Below, piece by piece: positions 20,735 to 33,000 of a DNA stretch of 64,000 nucleotides. The DNA lies in NCBI RefSeq assembly GCF_030463535.1, contig NC_132881.1, positions 10,400,526 to 10,464,525 of the forward strand. The letters run 5' to 3'. The translations under genes and the position numbers were made by a program. Every line of letters starts with the position of its first letter. Positions within the stretch are counted from its first letter, which is position 1. Origin of the DNA: Salminus brasiliensis (lineage: Eukaryota > Chordata > Actinopteri > Characiformes > Bryconidae). The notes under the pieces are model-generated. The model was not told the origin of the DNA and searched no databases. It worked only from the letters and a program-made list of their open reading frames with translations.

Positions 20735-22371
20735 ATCCCTACTACCTTAACCAGTAATATTTTTATAATAAATGTTTTATAATACAGCCTGTACACTCGA
20801 CCCAATTCCCTTTAAAATACTGACAGAATTACTCCCAATTATAATCAGACCTCTTTTAACAATAGTAAATTCATCCCTTACCTAAGGCCATGTACCCAAA
20901 TCCCTTTAATTTGCAGTTATAAAACCTTCAATTAAGAAACTAAATCTTGGTCCTGGTGTACTGTCAATTACAGACCCATCTCAAGCCTGACATTTCTGTT
21001 CAAGATATTAGAAAATGCTGTGCCTCAACAACTCTGCTTATACCAGAGTAAAAATGAAATGTATGAGAAATTCCAATCTGGATTCAGACAGCCCAAGTAA
21101 AGATTACAAACGATCTCTTTCTTGCCTCTGATCAAGGCTACGTAGCCCTACTCGCCCTCAGTTTAGCCTTTGACACTATAGATAACACTATTCTCTTTGA
21201 AAGATTAGAGAACATGGTTGGAATCACAGAAACAGCCCTATTGTGGTTCAAATCATATCTAAACGAACCCTATCAGTCCGTATTTCTAAATTACACAGAA
21301 GTCCGATATGGAGTTCCACAAAGCTCTATTTAAGGGTATCTATTATTTACATTATAGATGTTACCACAGGGCAGTTATAAGCAGACAGGATGTTAACTTA
21401 CAGATGCAAATGACACTGCTCTATATATCAGCCAAACCTGATAGTAACTCTAGATTAAAGAAAATTTAGGACTGTGTGAAGGATGTACTCTGGATGCCAC
21501 ATGACTTCGTTCTCCTTAACAGTAACAAAACATAGGTTCTCTTTTTAGGTCCAAAAGACACTAGAAGTAAACTCAGACTAAATGTTAGACTTGGCTGTTT
21601 TTTTGCATTGTTCCGGGTCCAGCAGCTACAAATCTTGGTGTCTTATTTAATTCAGATCTATCATTTGAGCAACATATAGCTAAATAACTAGGACAGCCTA
21701 CATTGCCAAACTAAGAAATTCCTTCTCTACAGGATGCAGAAAAGCTAGTACACACTGTCGTGGAATTCTGTCAAGAATCAATAAGGCAGACAAGAATATG
21801 CATTGAGTAGCAAAGTTTTATTGAGTCTGTTAGCAGTTTGAAACCACAGTGCAGACTGAGGTAAAAACAGTTAACGTACATATTTATAGTATAGATTAGG
21901 GAGTTGAGAAAAGGGAGGAGAAGAGGGTGTGCGTGCCACACCGACGTCTGAAGAGATACATTGTTCAGGTCGCTGTGACCCATAGATCAGAGTGCTGGCG
22001 CCTGAGAGGACACATTGTCCGGGTCGAAAGGTTACTAGCAGGTCAAGCTAGGCTGTAAATATGTCAGGTGCACTCTCAATGTAGCTGTAATCTATGCTAG
22101 GAAAAACAATAGTGTTTCCTGGAAAAAGAAGAGCGATTTAACATGCCGTACAGGCAGTTGCAAGGCCAACACATGATTATAGTTAGCACACACTATCACC
22201 AGGCTAAGCATGATTACAATAAATGAGTGGATTTTAAATGAGTCTATTATGAATCAACATAAAATTATAATGTGGTTATAATATAATTTTCCATAACAAC
22301 ACTTAACCTCACGGTTAGATTATTGCAACACACTTTTGTCAGGCTGTTCCAGCAGGTACCTCAATAAACTT
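20735..22371 (+). mobile_element. L2-clade LINE relic (reverse transcriptase), plus strand, split by a solo LTR
   Basis: Homologous to the minus-strand L2 relic from about 17770 down to 16757 and continuing further 3'. Recognisable blocks are DPIPFKIL and LPIIIRPLLTIVNSSL (20800-20880), PISSL and the FQSGFR block (20970-21090), AFDTIDNTILFERLENMVGI (21170-21230) and WFKSYLNE (21240-21270). The catalytic block near 21400 is corrupted to DAND. After the LTR insertion at 21756-22298 the frame resumes as LTSRLDYCNTLLSGC (22303-22350). Stops and frameshifts throughout mean it is dead. Confidence 0.83.
21756..22298 (-). mobile_element. Solo LTR, 543 bp, antisense, inserted in the L2 relic
   Basis: The plus strand runs from TGTCGTGG to CCATAACA, so the minus strand has TG...CA ends. 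It is flanked by a 4-bp target-site duplication ACAC (21752-21755 and 22299-22302). On the minus strand there is a TATA-like TATAAATA (21881-21888) and an AATAAA poly(A) signal (21817-21822) near the 3' end. The two L2 halves join in the expected order on either side. No internal retroviral sequence remains. The 70-codon open frame inside it is not a gene. Confidence 0.88.
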
Positions 22372-22680
22372 TGTCGTGGTTCTTCTACTTCTTCTTCAGA
22401 GGACTTCTTTTGAATGGAGACTCGTGACCAGTGTCTTTCAGTTGTAACAATGAAACATTTTATTCCAAACAAAAGTACAGTGTGGAGGGAGTCTGCCAAT
22501 TCTGGGTGCCCCTCTTCTCTCTCTCCCAGACAAAGGAATACCTTATGTTTTATATCCTTCTATACGTCATATGTTGTTGGACTGTTCTCATATGCAGGAT
22601 GTCTGCATTTCATCCATAAGGAATCATCATTAGCCCCCACCATCTTCTTTCCAAGACTACCCCATGGGCCTCACTATATT
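22372..22680 (-). mobile_element. LTR fragment (family X, copy 1), antisense, fused to the satellite
   Basis: Homologous to the LTR at 58807-63819. It starts TGTCGTGG directly after the L2 relic and shares the TTGTAACAATGAAA stretch, the antisense AATAAA (22458-22463), GAGTCTGCCAATTCT, and TTTCATCCATAAGGAA. It lacks about 130 bp internally and its far end. It then passes into the satellite in mid-unit (TTCAGTTTCTATACATG) at about 22677, which forms the left boundary of the array. Confidence 0.78.
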
Positions 22681-22719
22681 CAGTTTCTATACATGTATTG
22701 ACTTTCGTTTGCGTTACAG

Positions 22720-23435
22720 GTTCTCAGGAACCCCATCAACCCAACAAATGTATTTTCATCGGCAACTGTGTGGCTCACTGTCTGAACTGTGTGTTCTGCA
22801 ACTCTGTAACATGTAAGTCATCATTCAGTTTCTATACATGTATTGATTTTCTTTTTTGTATTACAGGTTCTCAAGAAATCTGTCAACCGCTTCTTCTCCC
22901 TGAACGTGTATGCGTCTAACAAATATATTTTCATCTGCAACTGTGTGTGGTTCGCTGTCCATCATTCTGCAACGCCGTAACAGGTAAGTGATCATTCAGT
23001 TCGTATTCATGTATTGCCTTTTTGTTGTCTTACAGGCTTTCCCCCCTTCCTGATGGTGCATACAGCCAACAAGGGTCTGTCCATTGCAACTGTTTGTGTG
23101 GCTTGCTATCTATCTGTCTGCAAGTGTGTAACAGGTAGGTGATCATTCAGTTTCTATACATGTTTTGACTTTCTTTTTTTGTCTTTCAGGTTTTTCGGAC
23201 CGCATGAACCAAGGGTATGTGCATTTGCAACTGTGTGTGACTCGCTACTATCTGTCTGCAAGTGTGTAAAAGGTAGGTGATCATTCAGTTTGTATACATG
23301 TATTGCCTTTTCGTTGTCTTACAGGCTTTCAGGACCAATGGCTCCCCCCTTTCTGATAGTATATACAGCCAACAAGGGTCTTTCTATTTCCACTGTGTGT
23401 GGCTCGCTATCAATCTGTCTGCAAGTGTGTAACAG
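22720..23435 (+). repeat. Diverged, longer units at the left edge of the satellite
   Basis: Exon-like blocks at 22720-22812 (93 nt), 22867-22983 (117), 23036-23134 (99) and 23325-23435 (111) differ strongly from the standard 83-nt block and from each other. All keep an acceptor and a donor at their ends. The first two have the stronger GTAAGT donor. The third and fourth are of the long type with CCCCCCTTCCTGATGG or a close variant. Such diverged units at array margins are expected when unequal exchange homogenises the centre. They may be closest to the ancestral sequence. Confidence 0.82.
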
Positions 23436-23988
23436 GTAGGTGATCATTCAGTTTCTATACATGTATTGACTTTCTTTTTTTTGTCTTAAAGGTCTTTCGG
23501 ACCACATGAACAAAGGGTCTGTTCATCTGCAACTGTGATTGACTCGCTACTATCTGTTTGCAAGTGTGTAACAGGTAGGTGATCATTCAGTTTCTATACA
23601 TGTTTTGACTTTCTTTTTTTTGTCTTATAGGTTTTTCGGACCGCATGAACCAAGGGTCTGTGCATCTGCAACTGTGTTTGACTCTCTACTATCTGTCTGC
23701 AAGTGTGTAATAGGTAGGTGATCATTCAGTTTCTATACATGTTTTGACTTTCTTGTTTTGTCTTACAGTTTTTCGGACCGCATGAACCAAGGGTCTGTGC
23801 ATCTGCAACTGTGTGTGACTCGCTACTATCTGTCTGCAAGTGTGTAACAGGTAGGTGATTATTCAGTTTCTATACATGTATTGACTTTCTTTTTTTGTCT
23901 TACAGGTTTTTCGGACCGCATGAACCAAGGGTCTGTGCATCTGCAACTGTGTTTGACTCGCTACTCTCTGTCTGCATGTGTGTAATAG

Positions 23989-24126
23989 GTAGGTGATCAT
24001 TCAGTTTCTATACATGTTTTGACTTTCTTTTTTTGTCTTACAGGTTTTTCGGACCGCATGAACCAAGGGTCTGTGCATCTGCAACTGTGTTTGACTCGCT
24101 ACTATCCTTCTGCAAGTGTGTAACAG
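23989..24126 (+). repeat. Representative satellite unit (138 bp)
   Basis: Intron-like part 23989-24043 (55 nt): donor GTAGGTGATC, TGATCA at its start, a branch-like TTGAC with its A at 24022, and acceptor TTACAG ending at 24043. Exon-like part 24044-24126 (83 nt), ending CAG before the next GTAGGT at 24127. Neighbouring units repeat this at 138-bp spacing (23989, 24127, 24265). Confidence 0.9.
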
Positions 24127-24549
24127 GTAGGTGATCATTCAGTTTCTATACATGTTTTGACTTTCTTTTTTTGTCTTAAAGGTTTTTCGGACCACATGAA
24201 CCAAGGGTCTGTGCATCTGCAACTGTGTTTGACTCGCTACTATCTGTCTGCATGTGTGTAATAGGTAGGTGATCTTTCAGTTTCTATACATGTTTTGACT
24301 TTCTTTTTTTGTCGTACAGGTTTTTCGGACCACATGAACCAAGGGTCTGTGCATCTGCAACTGTGTGACTGGTTACTATCTGTCTGCAAGTGTGTAACAG
24401 GTTGGTGATCATTCAGTTTCTATACATGTATTGACTTTCTTTTTTGTCTTAAAGGTCTTTCGGACCACATGAACCAAGGGTCTATGCATCTGCAACTGTG
24501 TTTGACTCGCTACTATCTTCTGCATGTGTGTAATAGGTAGGTGATCCTT

Positions 24550-25591
24550 CAGTTTCTATACATGTATTGACTTTCTTTCTTGTCTTACAGGATTCATGAA
24601 CCAAGGGTCTTTCCATTGCCACTGTTTGTGTGACTCGCTATCAATCTGTCTGCAAGTGTGTAACAGGTTTTGACTTTCTTTTTTTGTCTTACAGGTTTTT
24701 TGGACCACATGAACCAAGGGTCTGTGCATCTGCAACTGTGTGTGACTCGCTACTATCTGTCTGCAACTGTGTAACAGGTAGGTGATCATTCAGTTTCTAT
24801 ACATTCATTGACTTTCTCTTTTTGTCTTACAGGTTTTTTGGACCACATGAACCAAGGGTCTGTGCATCAGCAACTGTGTGTGACTTGCTACTATCTGTCT
24901 GCAAGGGTGTAACAGGTAGGTGATCATTCAGTTTCTATACATTTATTGATTTTCTTTTTTTTGTCTTACAGGTTTTTTGGACCGCATGAACCAAGGGTCT
25001 GTGCATCTGCAACTGTGTTTGACTCTCTACTATCTGTCTGCAAGTGTGTAATAGGTAGGTGATCATTCAGTTTCTATACATGTATTGACTTTCTTTCTTG
25101 TCTTACAGGATTCATGAACCAAGGGTCTTTCCATTGCCACTGTTTGTGTGACTCGCTATCAATCTGTCTGCAAGTGTGTAACAGGTTTTGACTTTCTTTT
25201 TTTGTCTTACAGGTTTTTTGGACCACATGAACCAAGGGTCTGTGCATCTGCAACTGTGTGTGACTCGCTACTATCTGTCTGCAACTGTGTAACAGGTAGG
25301 TGATCATTCAGTTTCTATACATTCATTGACTTTCTCTTTTTGTCTTACAGGTTTTTTGGACCACATGAACCAAGGGTCTGTGCATCAGCAACTGTGTGTG
25401 ACTTGCTACTATCTGTCTGCAAGGGTGTAACAGGTAGGTGATCATTCAGTTTCTATACATTTATTGATTTTCTTTTTTTTGTCTTACAGGTTTTTTGGAC
25501 CGCATGAACCAAGGGTCTGTGCATCTGCAACTGTGTTTGACTCTCTACTATCTGTCTGCAAGTGTGTAATAGGTAGGTGATCATTCAGTTT
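24550..25591 (+). repeat. Tandem 518-bp higher-order duplication inside the satellite
   Basis: About 24556-25073 and 25074-25591 are near-identical blocks of four units. Each starts with an unusual unit in which the acceptor is followed by GATTCATGAACC. Both contain the fused dimer described separately. Confidence 0.85.
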
Positions 25592-28500
25592 CTATACATG
25601 TTTTGACTTTCTTGTTTTGTCTTACAGTTTTTCGGACCGCATGAACCAAGGGTCTGTGCATCTGCAACTGTGTGTGACTCGCTACTATCTGTCTGCAAGT
25701 GGGTAACAGGTAGGTGATTATTCAGTTTCTATACATTTATTGACTTTCTTTTTTTGTGTTACAGGTTTTTCAGACCGCATGAACCAAGGGTCTGTGCATC
25801 TGCAACTGTGTTTGACTCTCTACTATCCTTCTGCAAGTGTGTAACAGGTAGGTGATCATTCAGTTTCTATACATGTATTGACTTTCTTTTTTGTCTTAAA
25901 GGTCTTTCAGACCGCATGAACCAAGAGTCTGTGCATCTGCAACTGTGTGTGACTCTCTACTATCCTTCTGCAAGTGTGTAACAGGTAGGTGATCATTCAG
26001 TTTCTATACATGTATTGACTTTCTTTTTTGTCTTACAGGTTTTTCGGACCGCATGAACCAAGGGTCTTTCCATTGCCACTGTTTTTTTGGCTTGCTATCA
26101 ATCTGTCTGCAAGTGTGTAACAGGTAGGTGATCATTCAATTTCTATACATGTATTGACTTTCTTTTTTTTGTCGTAAAGGTTTTTTGGACCGCATGAACC
26201 AAGGGTCTGTGCATCTGCAACTGTGTTTGACTCTCTACTATCTGTCTGCAAGTGTGTAATAGGTAGGTGATCATTCAGTTTCTATACATGTTTTGACTTT
26301 CACTTTTTGTCTTAAAGGTTTTTCGGACCACATGAACCAAGGGTCTGTGCATCTGCAACTGTGTTTGACTCGCTACTATCTGTCTGCATGTGTGTAATAG
26401 GTAGGTGATCCTTCAATTTCTATACATGTATTGACTTTCTTTCTTGTCTTACAGGTTTTTCGGACCGCATGAACCAAGGGTCTTTCCATTGCCACTGTTT
26501 GTGTGACTCGCTATCAATCTGTCTGCAAGTGTGTAACAGGTTTTGACTTTCTTTTTTTGTCTTACAGGTTTTTCGGACCACATGAACCAAGGGTCTGTGC
26601 ATCTGCAACTGTGTGTGACTTGCTACTATCTGTCTGCAACTGTGTAACAGGTAGGTGATCATTCAGTTTCTATACATTCATTGACTTTCTTTTTTTGTCT
26701 TACAGGTTTTTTGGACCACATGAACCAAGGGTCTGTGCATCAGCAACTGTGTGTGACTTGCTACTATCTGTCTGCAAGGATGTAACAGGTAGGTGATCAT
26801 TCAGTTTCTATACATGTTTTGACTTTCTTGTTTTGTCTTACAGTTTTTCGGACCGCATGAATCAAGGGTCTGTGCATCTGCAACTGTGTGTGACTGACTC
26901 GCTACTATCTGTCTGCAAGTGTGTAACAGGTATGTGATTATTCAGTTTCTATACATGTTTTGACTTTCTTTTTTTGTCGTACAGGTTTTTCGGACCACAT
27001 GAACCAAGGGTCTGTGCATCTGCAACTGTGTGACTCGTTACTATCTGTTTGCAAGTGTGTAACAGGTAGGTGATCATTCAGTTTCTATACATGTATTGAC
27101 TTTCTTTTTTTGTCTTACAGGTTTTTCGGACCGCATGAACCAAGGGTCTGTGCATCTGCAACTGTGTGTGACTCGCTACTATCTGTCTGCAAGTGTGTAA
27201 CAGGTTGGTGATCATTCAGTTTCTATACATGTATTGACTTTCTTTTTTGTCTTAAAGGTCTTTCGGACCACATGAACCAAGGGTCTGTGCATCTGCAACT
27301 GTGTGTGACTCGCTATCAGTCTGTCTGCAAGTCTGTAACAGGTTGGTGATCATTCAGTTTCTATACATGTATTGACTTTCTTTTTTGTCTTAAAGGTCTT
27401 TCAGACCGCATGAACCAAGAGTCTTTCCATTGCCACTGTTTGTGTGACTCGCTATCAATCTGTCTGCAAGTGTGTAACAGGTTTTGACTTTCTTTTTTTG
27501 TCTTACAGGTTTTTCGGACCACATGAACCAAGGGTCTGTGCATCTGCAACTGTGTGTGACTCGCTACTATCTGTCTGCAACTGTGTAACAGGTAGGTGAT
27601 CATTCAGTTTCTATACATTCATTGACTTTCTTTTTTTGTCTTACAGGTTTTTTGGACCACATGAACCAAGGGTCTGTGCATCTGCAACTGTGTTTGACTC
27701 GCTACTATCCTTCTGCAAGTGTGTAACAGGTAGGTGATCATTCAGTTTCTATACATGTTTTGACTTTCTTTTTTTGTCTTAAAGGTTTTTCGGACCACAT
27801 GAACCAAGGGTCTGTGCATCTGCAACTGTGTTTGACTCGCTACTATCTGTCTGCATGTGTGTAATAGGTAGGTGATCTTTCAGTTTCTATACATGTTTTG
27901 ACTTTCTTTTTTTGTCGTACAGGTTTTTCGGACCACATGAACCAAGGGTCTGTGCATCTGCAACTGTGTGTGACTCGCTATCAATCTGTCTACAAGTCTG
28001 TAACAGGTTGGTGATCATTCAGTTTCTATACATGTATTGACTTTCTTTTTTTGTCTTAAAGGTCTTTCATACCACATGAACCAAGGGTCTGTGCATCTGC
28101 AACTGTGTTTGACTCGCTACTATCTTCTGCATGTGTGTAATAGGTAGGTGATCCTTCAGTTTCTATACATGTATTGACTTTCTTTCTTGTCTTACAGGTT
28201 TTTCGGACCGCATGAGCCAAGGGTCTTTCCATTGCCACTGTTTGTGTGACTCGCTATCAATCTGTCTGCAAGTGTGTAACAGGTTTTGACTTTCTTTTTT
28301 TGTCTTACAGGTTTTTCGGACCACATGAACCAAGGGTCTGTGCATCTGCAACTGTGTGTGACTCGCTACTATCTGTCTGCAACTGTGTAACAGGTAGGTG
28401 ATCATTCAGTTTCTATACATTCATTGACTTTCTTTTTTTGTCTTACAGGTTTTTTGGACCACATGAACCAAGGGTCTGTGCATCAGCAACTGTGTGTGAC

Positions 28501-30059
28501 TTGCTACTATCTGTCTGCAAGGGTGTAACAGGTAGGTGATCATTCAGTTTCTATACATTTATTGATTTTCTTTTTTTTGTCTTACAGGTTTTTTGGACCG
28601 CATGAACCAAGGGTCTGTGCATCTGCAACTGTGTTTGACTCTCTACTATCTGTCTGCAAGTGTGTAATAGGTAGGTGATCATTCAGTTTCTATACATGTT
28701 TTGACTTTCTTGTTTTGTCTTACAGTTTTTCGGACCGCATGAACCAAGGGTCTGTGCATCTGCAACTGTGTGTGACTGACTTGCTACTATCTGTCTGCAA
28801 GTGTGTAACAGGTAGGTGATTATTCAGTTTCTATACATGTATTGACTTTCTTTTTTTGTGTTACTGGTTTTTCAGACCGCATGAACCAAGGGTCTGTGCA
28901 TCTGCAACTGTGTTTGACTCTCTACTATCCTTCTGCAAGTGTGTAAAAGGTAGGTGATCATTCAGGTTCTATATATGTTTTGACTTTCTTTTTTTGTCTT
29001 AAAGGTTTTTCGGACCACATGAACCAAGGGTCTGTGCATCTGCAACTGTGTTTGACTCGCTACTATCTGTCTGCATGTGTGTAATAGGTAGGTGATCCTT
29101 CAGTTTCTATACATGTTTTGACTTTCTTTTTTTGTCGTACAGGTTTTTCGGACCACATGAACCAAGGGTCTGTGCATCTGCAACTGTGTGACTCGTTACT
29201 ATCTGTTTGCAAGTGTGTAACAGGTAGGTGATCATTCAGTTTCTATACATGTATTGACTTTCTTTTTTTGTCTTCCAGGTTTTTCGGACCGCATGAACCA
29301 AGGGTCTGTGCATCTGCAACTGTGTGTGACTCGCTACTATCTGTCTGCAAGTGTGTAACAGGTTGGTGATCATTCAGTTTCTATACATGTATTGACTTTC
29401 TTTTTTGTCTTAAAGGTCTTTCAGACCGCATGAACCAAGAGTCTGTGCATCTGCAACTGTGTGTGACTCGCTACTATCTGTCTGCGAGTGTGTAACAGGT
29501 AGGTGATCATTCAGTTTCTATACATGTATTGACTTTCTTTTTTGTCTTAAAGGTCTTTCGGACCACATGAACCAAGGGTCTGTGCATCTGCAACTTTGTG
29601 TGACTCGCTACTATCTGTTTGCAAGTGTGTAACAGGTAGGTGATCATTCAGTTTCTATACATGTATTGACTTTCTTTTTTGTCTTACAGGTTTTTCGGAC
29701 CGCATGAACCAAGGGTCTGTGCATCTGCAACTGTGTTTGACTCGCTACTCTCTGTCTGCATGTGTGTAATAGGTAGGTGATCATTCAGTTTCTATACATG
29801 TTTTGACTTTCTTTTTTTGTCTTACAGGTTTTTCGGACCGCATGAACCAAGGGTCTGTGCATCTGCAACTGTGTTTGACTCACTACTATCTGTCTGTAAG
29901 TGTGTAACAGGTTGGTGATCATTCAGTTTCTATACATGTATTGACTTTCACTTTTTGTCTTAAAGGTCTTTCGAACCACATGAACCAAGGGTCTGTGCAT
30001 CTGCAACTGTGTTTGACTCGCTACTATCCTTCTGCAAGTGTGTAACAGGTAGGTGATCA

Positions 30060-33000
30060 TTCAGTTTCTATACATGTTTTGACTTTCTTTTTTTGTCTTA
30101 AAGGTTTTTCGGACCACATGAACCAAGGGTCTGTGCATCTGCAACTGTGTTTGACTCGCTACTATCTGTCTGCATGTGTGTAATAGGTAGGTGATCTTTC
30201 AGTTTCTATACATGTTTTGACTTTCTTTTTTTGTCGTACAGGTTTTTCGGACCACATGAACCAAGGGTCTGTGCATCTGCAACTGTGTGACTCGTTACTA
30301 TCTGTTTGCAAGTGTGTAACAGGTAGGTGATCATTCAGTTTCTATACATGTATTGACTTTCTTTTTTTGTCTTATAGGTTTTTCGGACCGCATGAACCAA
30401 GGGTCTGTGCGTCTGCAACTGTGTGTGACTCGCTACTATCTGTCTGCAGTTTCTATACATGTCTTCAGTTTCTATACATGTATTGACTTTCTTTTTTTGT
30501 CTTACAGGTTTTTCGGACCGCATGAACCAAGGGTCTGTGCATCTGCAACTGTGTGTGACTCGCTACTATCTGTCTACAAGTGTGTAACAGGTAGGTGATC
30601 ATTCAGTTTCTATACATGTATTGACTTTCTTTTTTTGTCTTAAAGGTTTTTCGGACCTCATGAACCAAGGGTCTTTGCATCTGCAACTGTGTGTGACTCG
30701 CTACTATCTGTCTGCAAGTGTGTAACAGGTAGGTGATCATTCAGTTTCTATACATGTTTTGACTTTCTTTTTTTGTCTTACAAGTTTTTCGGACCGCATG
30801 AACCAAGAGTCTGTGCATCTGCAACTGTGTGTGACTTGCTACTATCTGTCTGCAAGTGTGTAACAGGTAGGTGATCATTCAGTTTCTATACATGTATTGA
30901 CTTTCTTTTTTTGTCTTACAGGTTTTTCGGACCACATGAACCAAGGGTCTGTGCATCTGCAACTGTGTGTGACTTGCTACTATCTGTTTGCAAGTGTGTA
31001 ACAGGTAGGTGATCATTCAGTTTCTATACATGTTTTGACTTTCTTTTTTTGTCTTATAGGTTTTTCGGACCGCATGAACCAAGGGTCTGTGCATCTGCAA
31101 CTGTGTTTGACTCTCTACTATCTGTCTGCAAGTGTGTAACAGGTAGGTGATTATTCAGTTTCTATACATGTATTGACTTTCTTTTTTTGTCTTACAGGTT
31201 TTTCGGACCGCATGAACCAAGGGTCTGTGCATCTGCAACTGTGTTTGACTCGCTACTCTCTGTCTGCATGTGTGTAATAGGTAGGTGATCATTCAGTTTC
31301 TATACATGTTTTGACTTTCTTTTTTTGTCTTACAGGTTTTTCGGACCGCATGAACCAAGGGTCTGTGCATCTGCAACTGTGTGTGACTCACTACTATCTG
31401 TCTAAGTGTGTAACAGGTTGGTGATCATTCAGTTTCTATACATGTTTTGACTTTCTTTTTTTGTCTTAAAGGTTTTTCGGACCACATGAACCAAGGGTCT
31501 GTGCATCTGCAACTGTGTTTGACTCGCTACTATCTGTCTGCATGTGTGTAATAGGTAGGTGATCTTTCAGTTTCTATACATGTTTTGACTTTCTTTTTTT
31601 GTCGTACAGGTTTTTCGGACCACATGAACCAAGGGTCTGTGCATCTGCAACTGTGTGACTCGTTACTATCTGTTTGCAAGTGTGTAACAGGTAGGTGATC
31701 ATTCAGTTTCTATACATGTATTGACTTTCTTTTTTTTGTCTTACAGGTTTTTCGGACCGCATGAACCAAGGGTCTGTGCATCTGCAACTGTGTGTGACTC
31801 GCTACTATCTGTCTGCAAGTGTGTAACAGGTTGGTGATCATTCAGTTTCTATACATGTATTGACTTTCTTTTTTGTCTTAAAGGTCTTTCGGACCACATG
31901 AACCAAGGGTCTGTGCATCTGCAACTGTGTGTGACTCGCTATCAATCTGTCTGCAAGTCTGTAACAGGTTGGTGATCATTCAGTTTCTATACATGTATTG
32001 ACTTTCTTTCTTGTCTTACAGGTTTTTCGGACCGCATGAACCAAGGGTCTGTGCATCTGCAACTGTGTTTGACTCGCTACTATCTTCTGCATGTGTGTAA
32101 TAGGTAGGTGATCCTTCAGTTTCTATACATGTATTGACTTTCTTTCTTGTCTTACAGGTTTCATGAACCAAGGGTCTTTCCATTGCCACTGTTTGTGTGA
32201 CTCGCTATCAATCTATCTGCAAGTGTGTAACAGGTAGGTGATTATTCAGTTTCTATACATGTATTGACTTTCTTTTTTTGTCTTACAGGTTTTTTGGACC
32301 ACATGAACCAAGGGTCTGTGCATCTGCAACTGTGTGTGACTCGCTACTATCTGTCTGCAACTGTGTAACAGGTAGGTGATCATTCAGTTTCTATACATTC
32401 ATTGACTTTCTTTTTTTGTCTTACAGGTTTTTTGGACCACATGAACCAAGGGTCTGTGCATCAGCAACTGTGTGTGACTTGCTACTATCTGTCTGCAAGG
32501 GTGTAACAGGTAGGTGATCATTCAGTTTCTATACATGTTTTGACTTTCTTTTTTTGTCTTACAGGTTTTTCGGACCGCATGAACCAAGGGTCTGTGCATC
32601 TGCAACTGTGTTTGACTCGCTACTCTCTGTCTGCATGTGTGTAATAGGTAGGTGATCATTCAGTTTCTATACATGTTTTGACTTTCTTTTTTTGTCTTAC
32701 AGGTTTTTCGGACCGCATTAACCAAGGGTCTGTGCATCTGCAACTGTGTGTGACTCACTACTATATGTCTGTAAATGTGTAACAGGTTGGTGATCATTCA
32801 GTTTCTATACATGTATTGACTTTCACTTTTTGTCTTAAAGGTCTTTCGGACCACATGAACCAAGGGTCTGTGCATCTGCAACTGTGTTTGACTCGCTACT
32901 ATCCTTCTGCAAGTGTGTAACAGGTAGGTGATCATTCAGTTTCTATACATGTTTTGACTTTCTTTTTTTGTCTTACAGGTTTTTCGGACCGCATGAACCA

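Noticed and set aside
21771-21983. 70-codon minus-strand frame
   Set aside because: It lies fully inside the solo LTR, between its TATA-like motif region and poly(A) signal.
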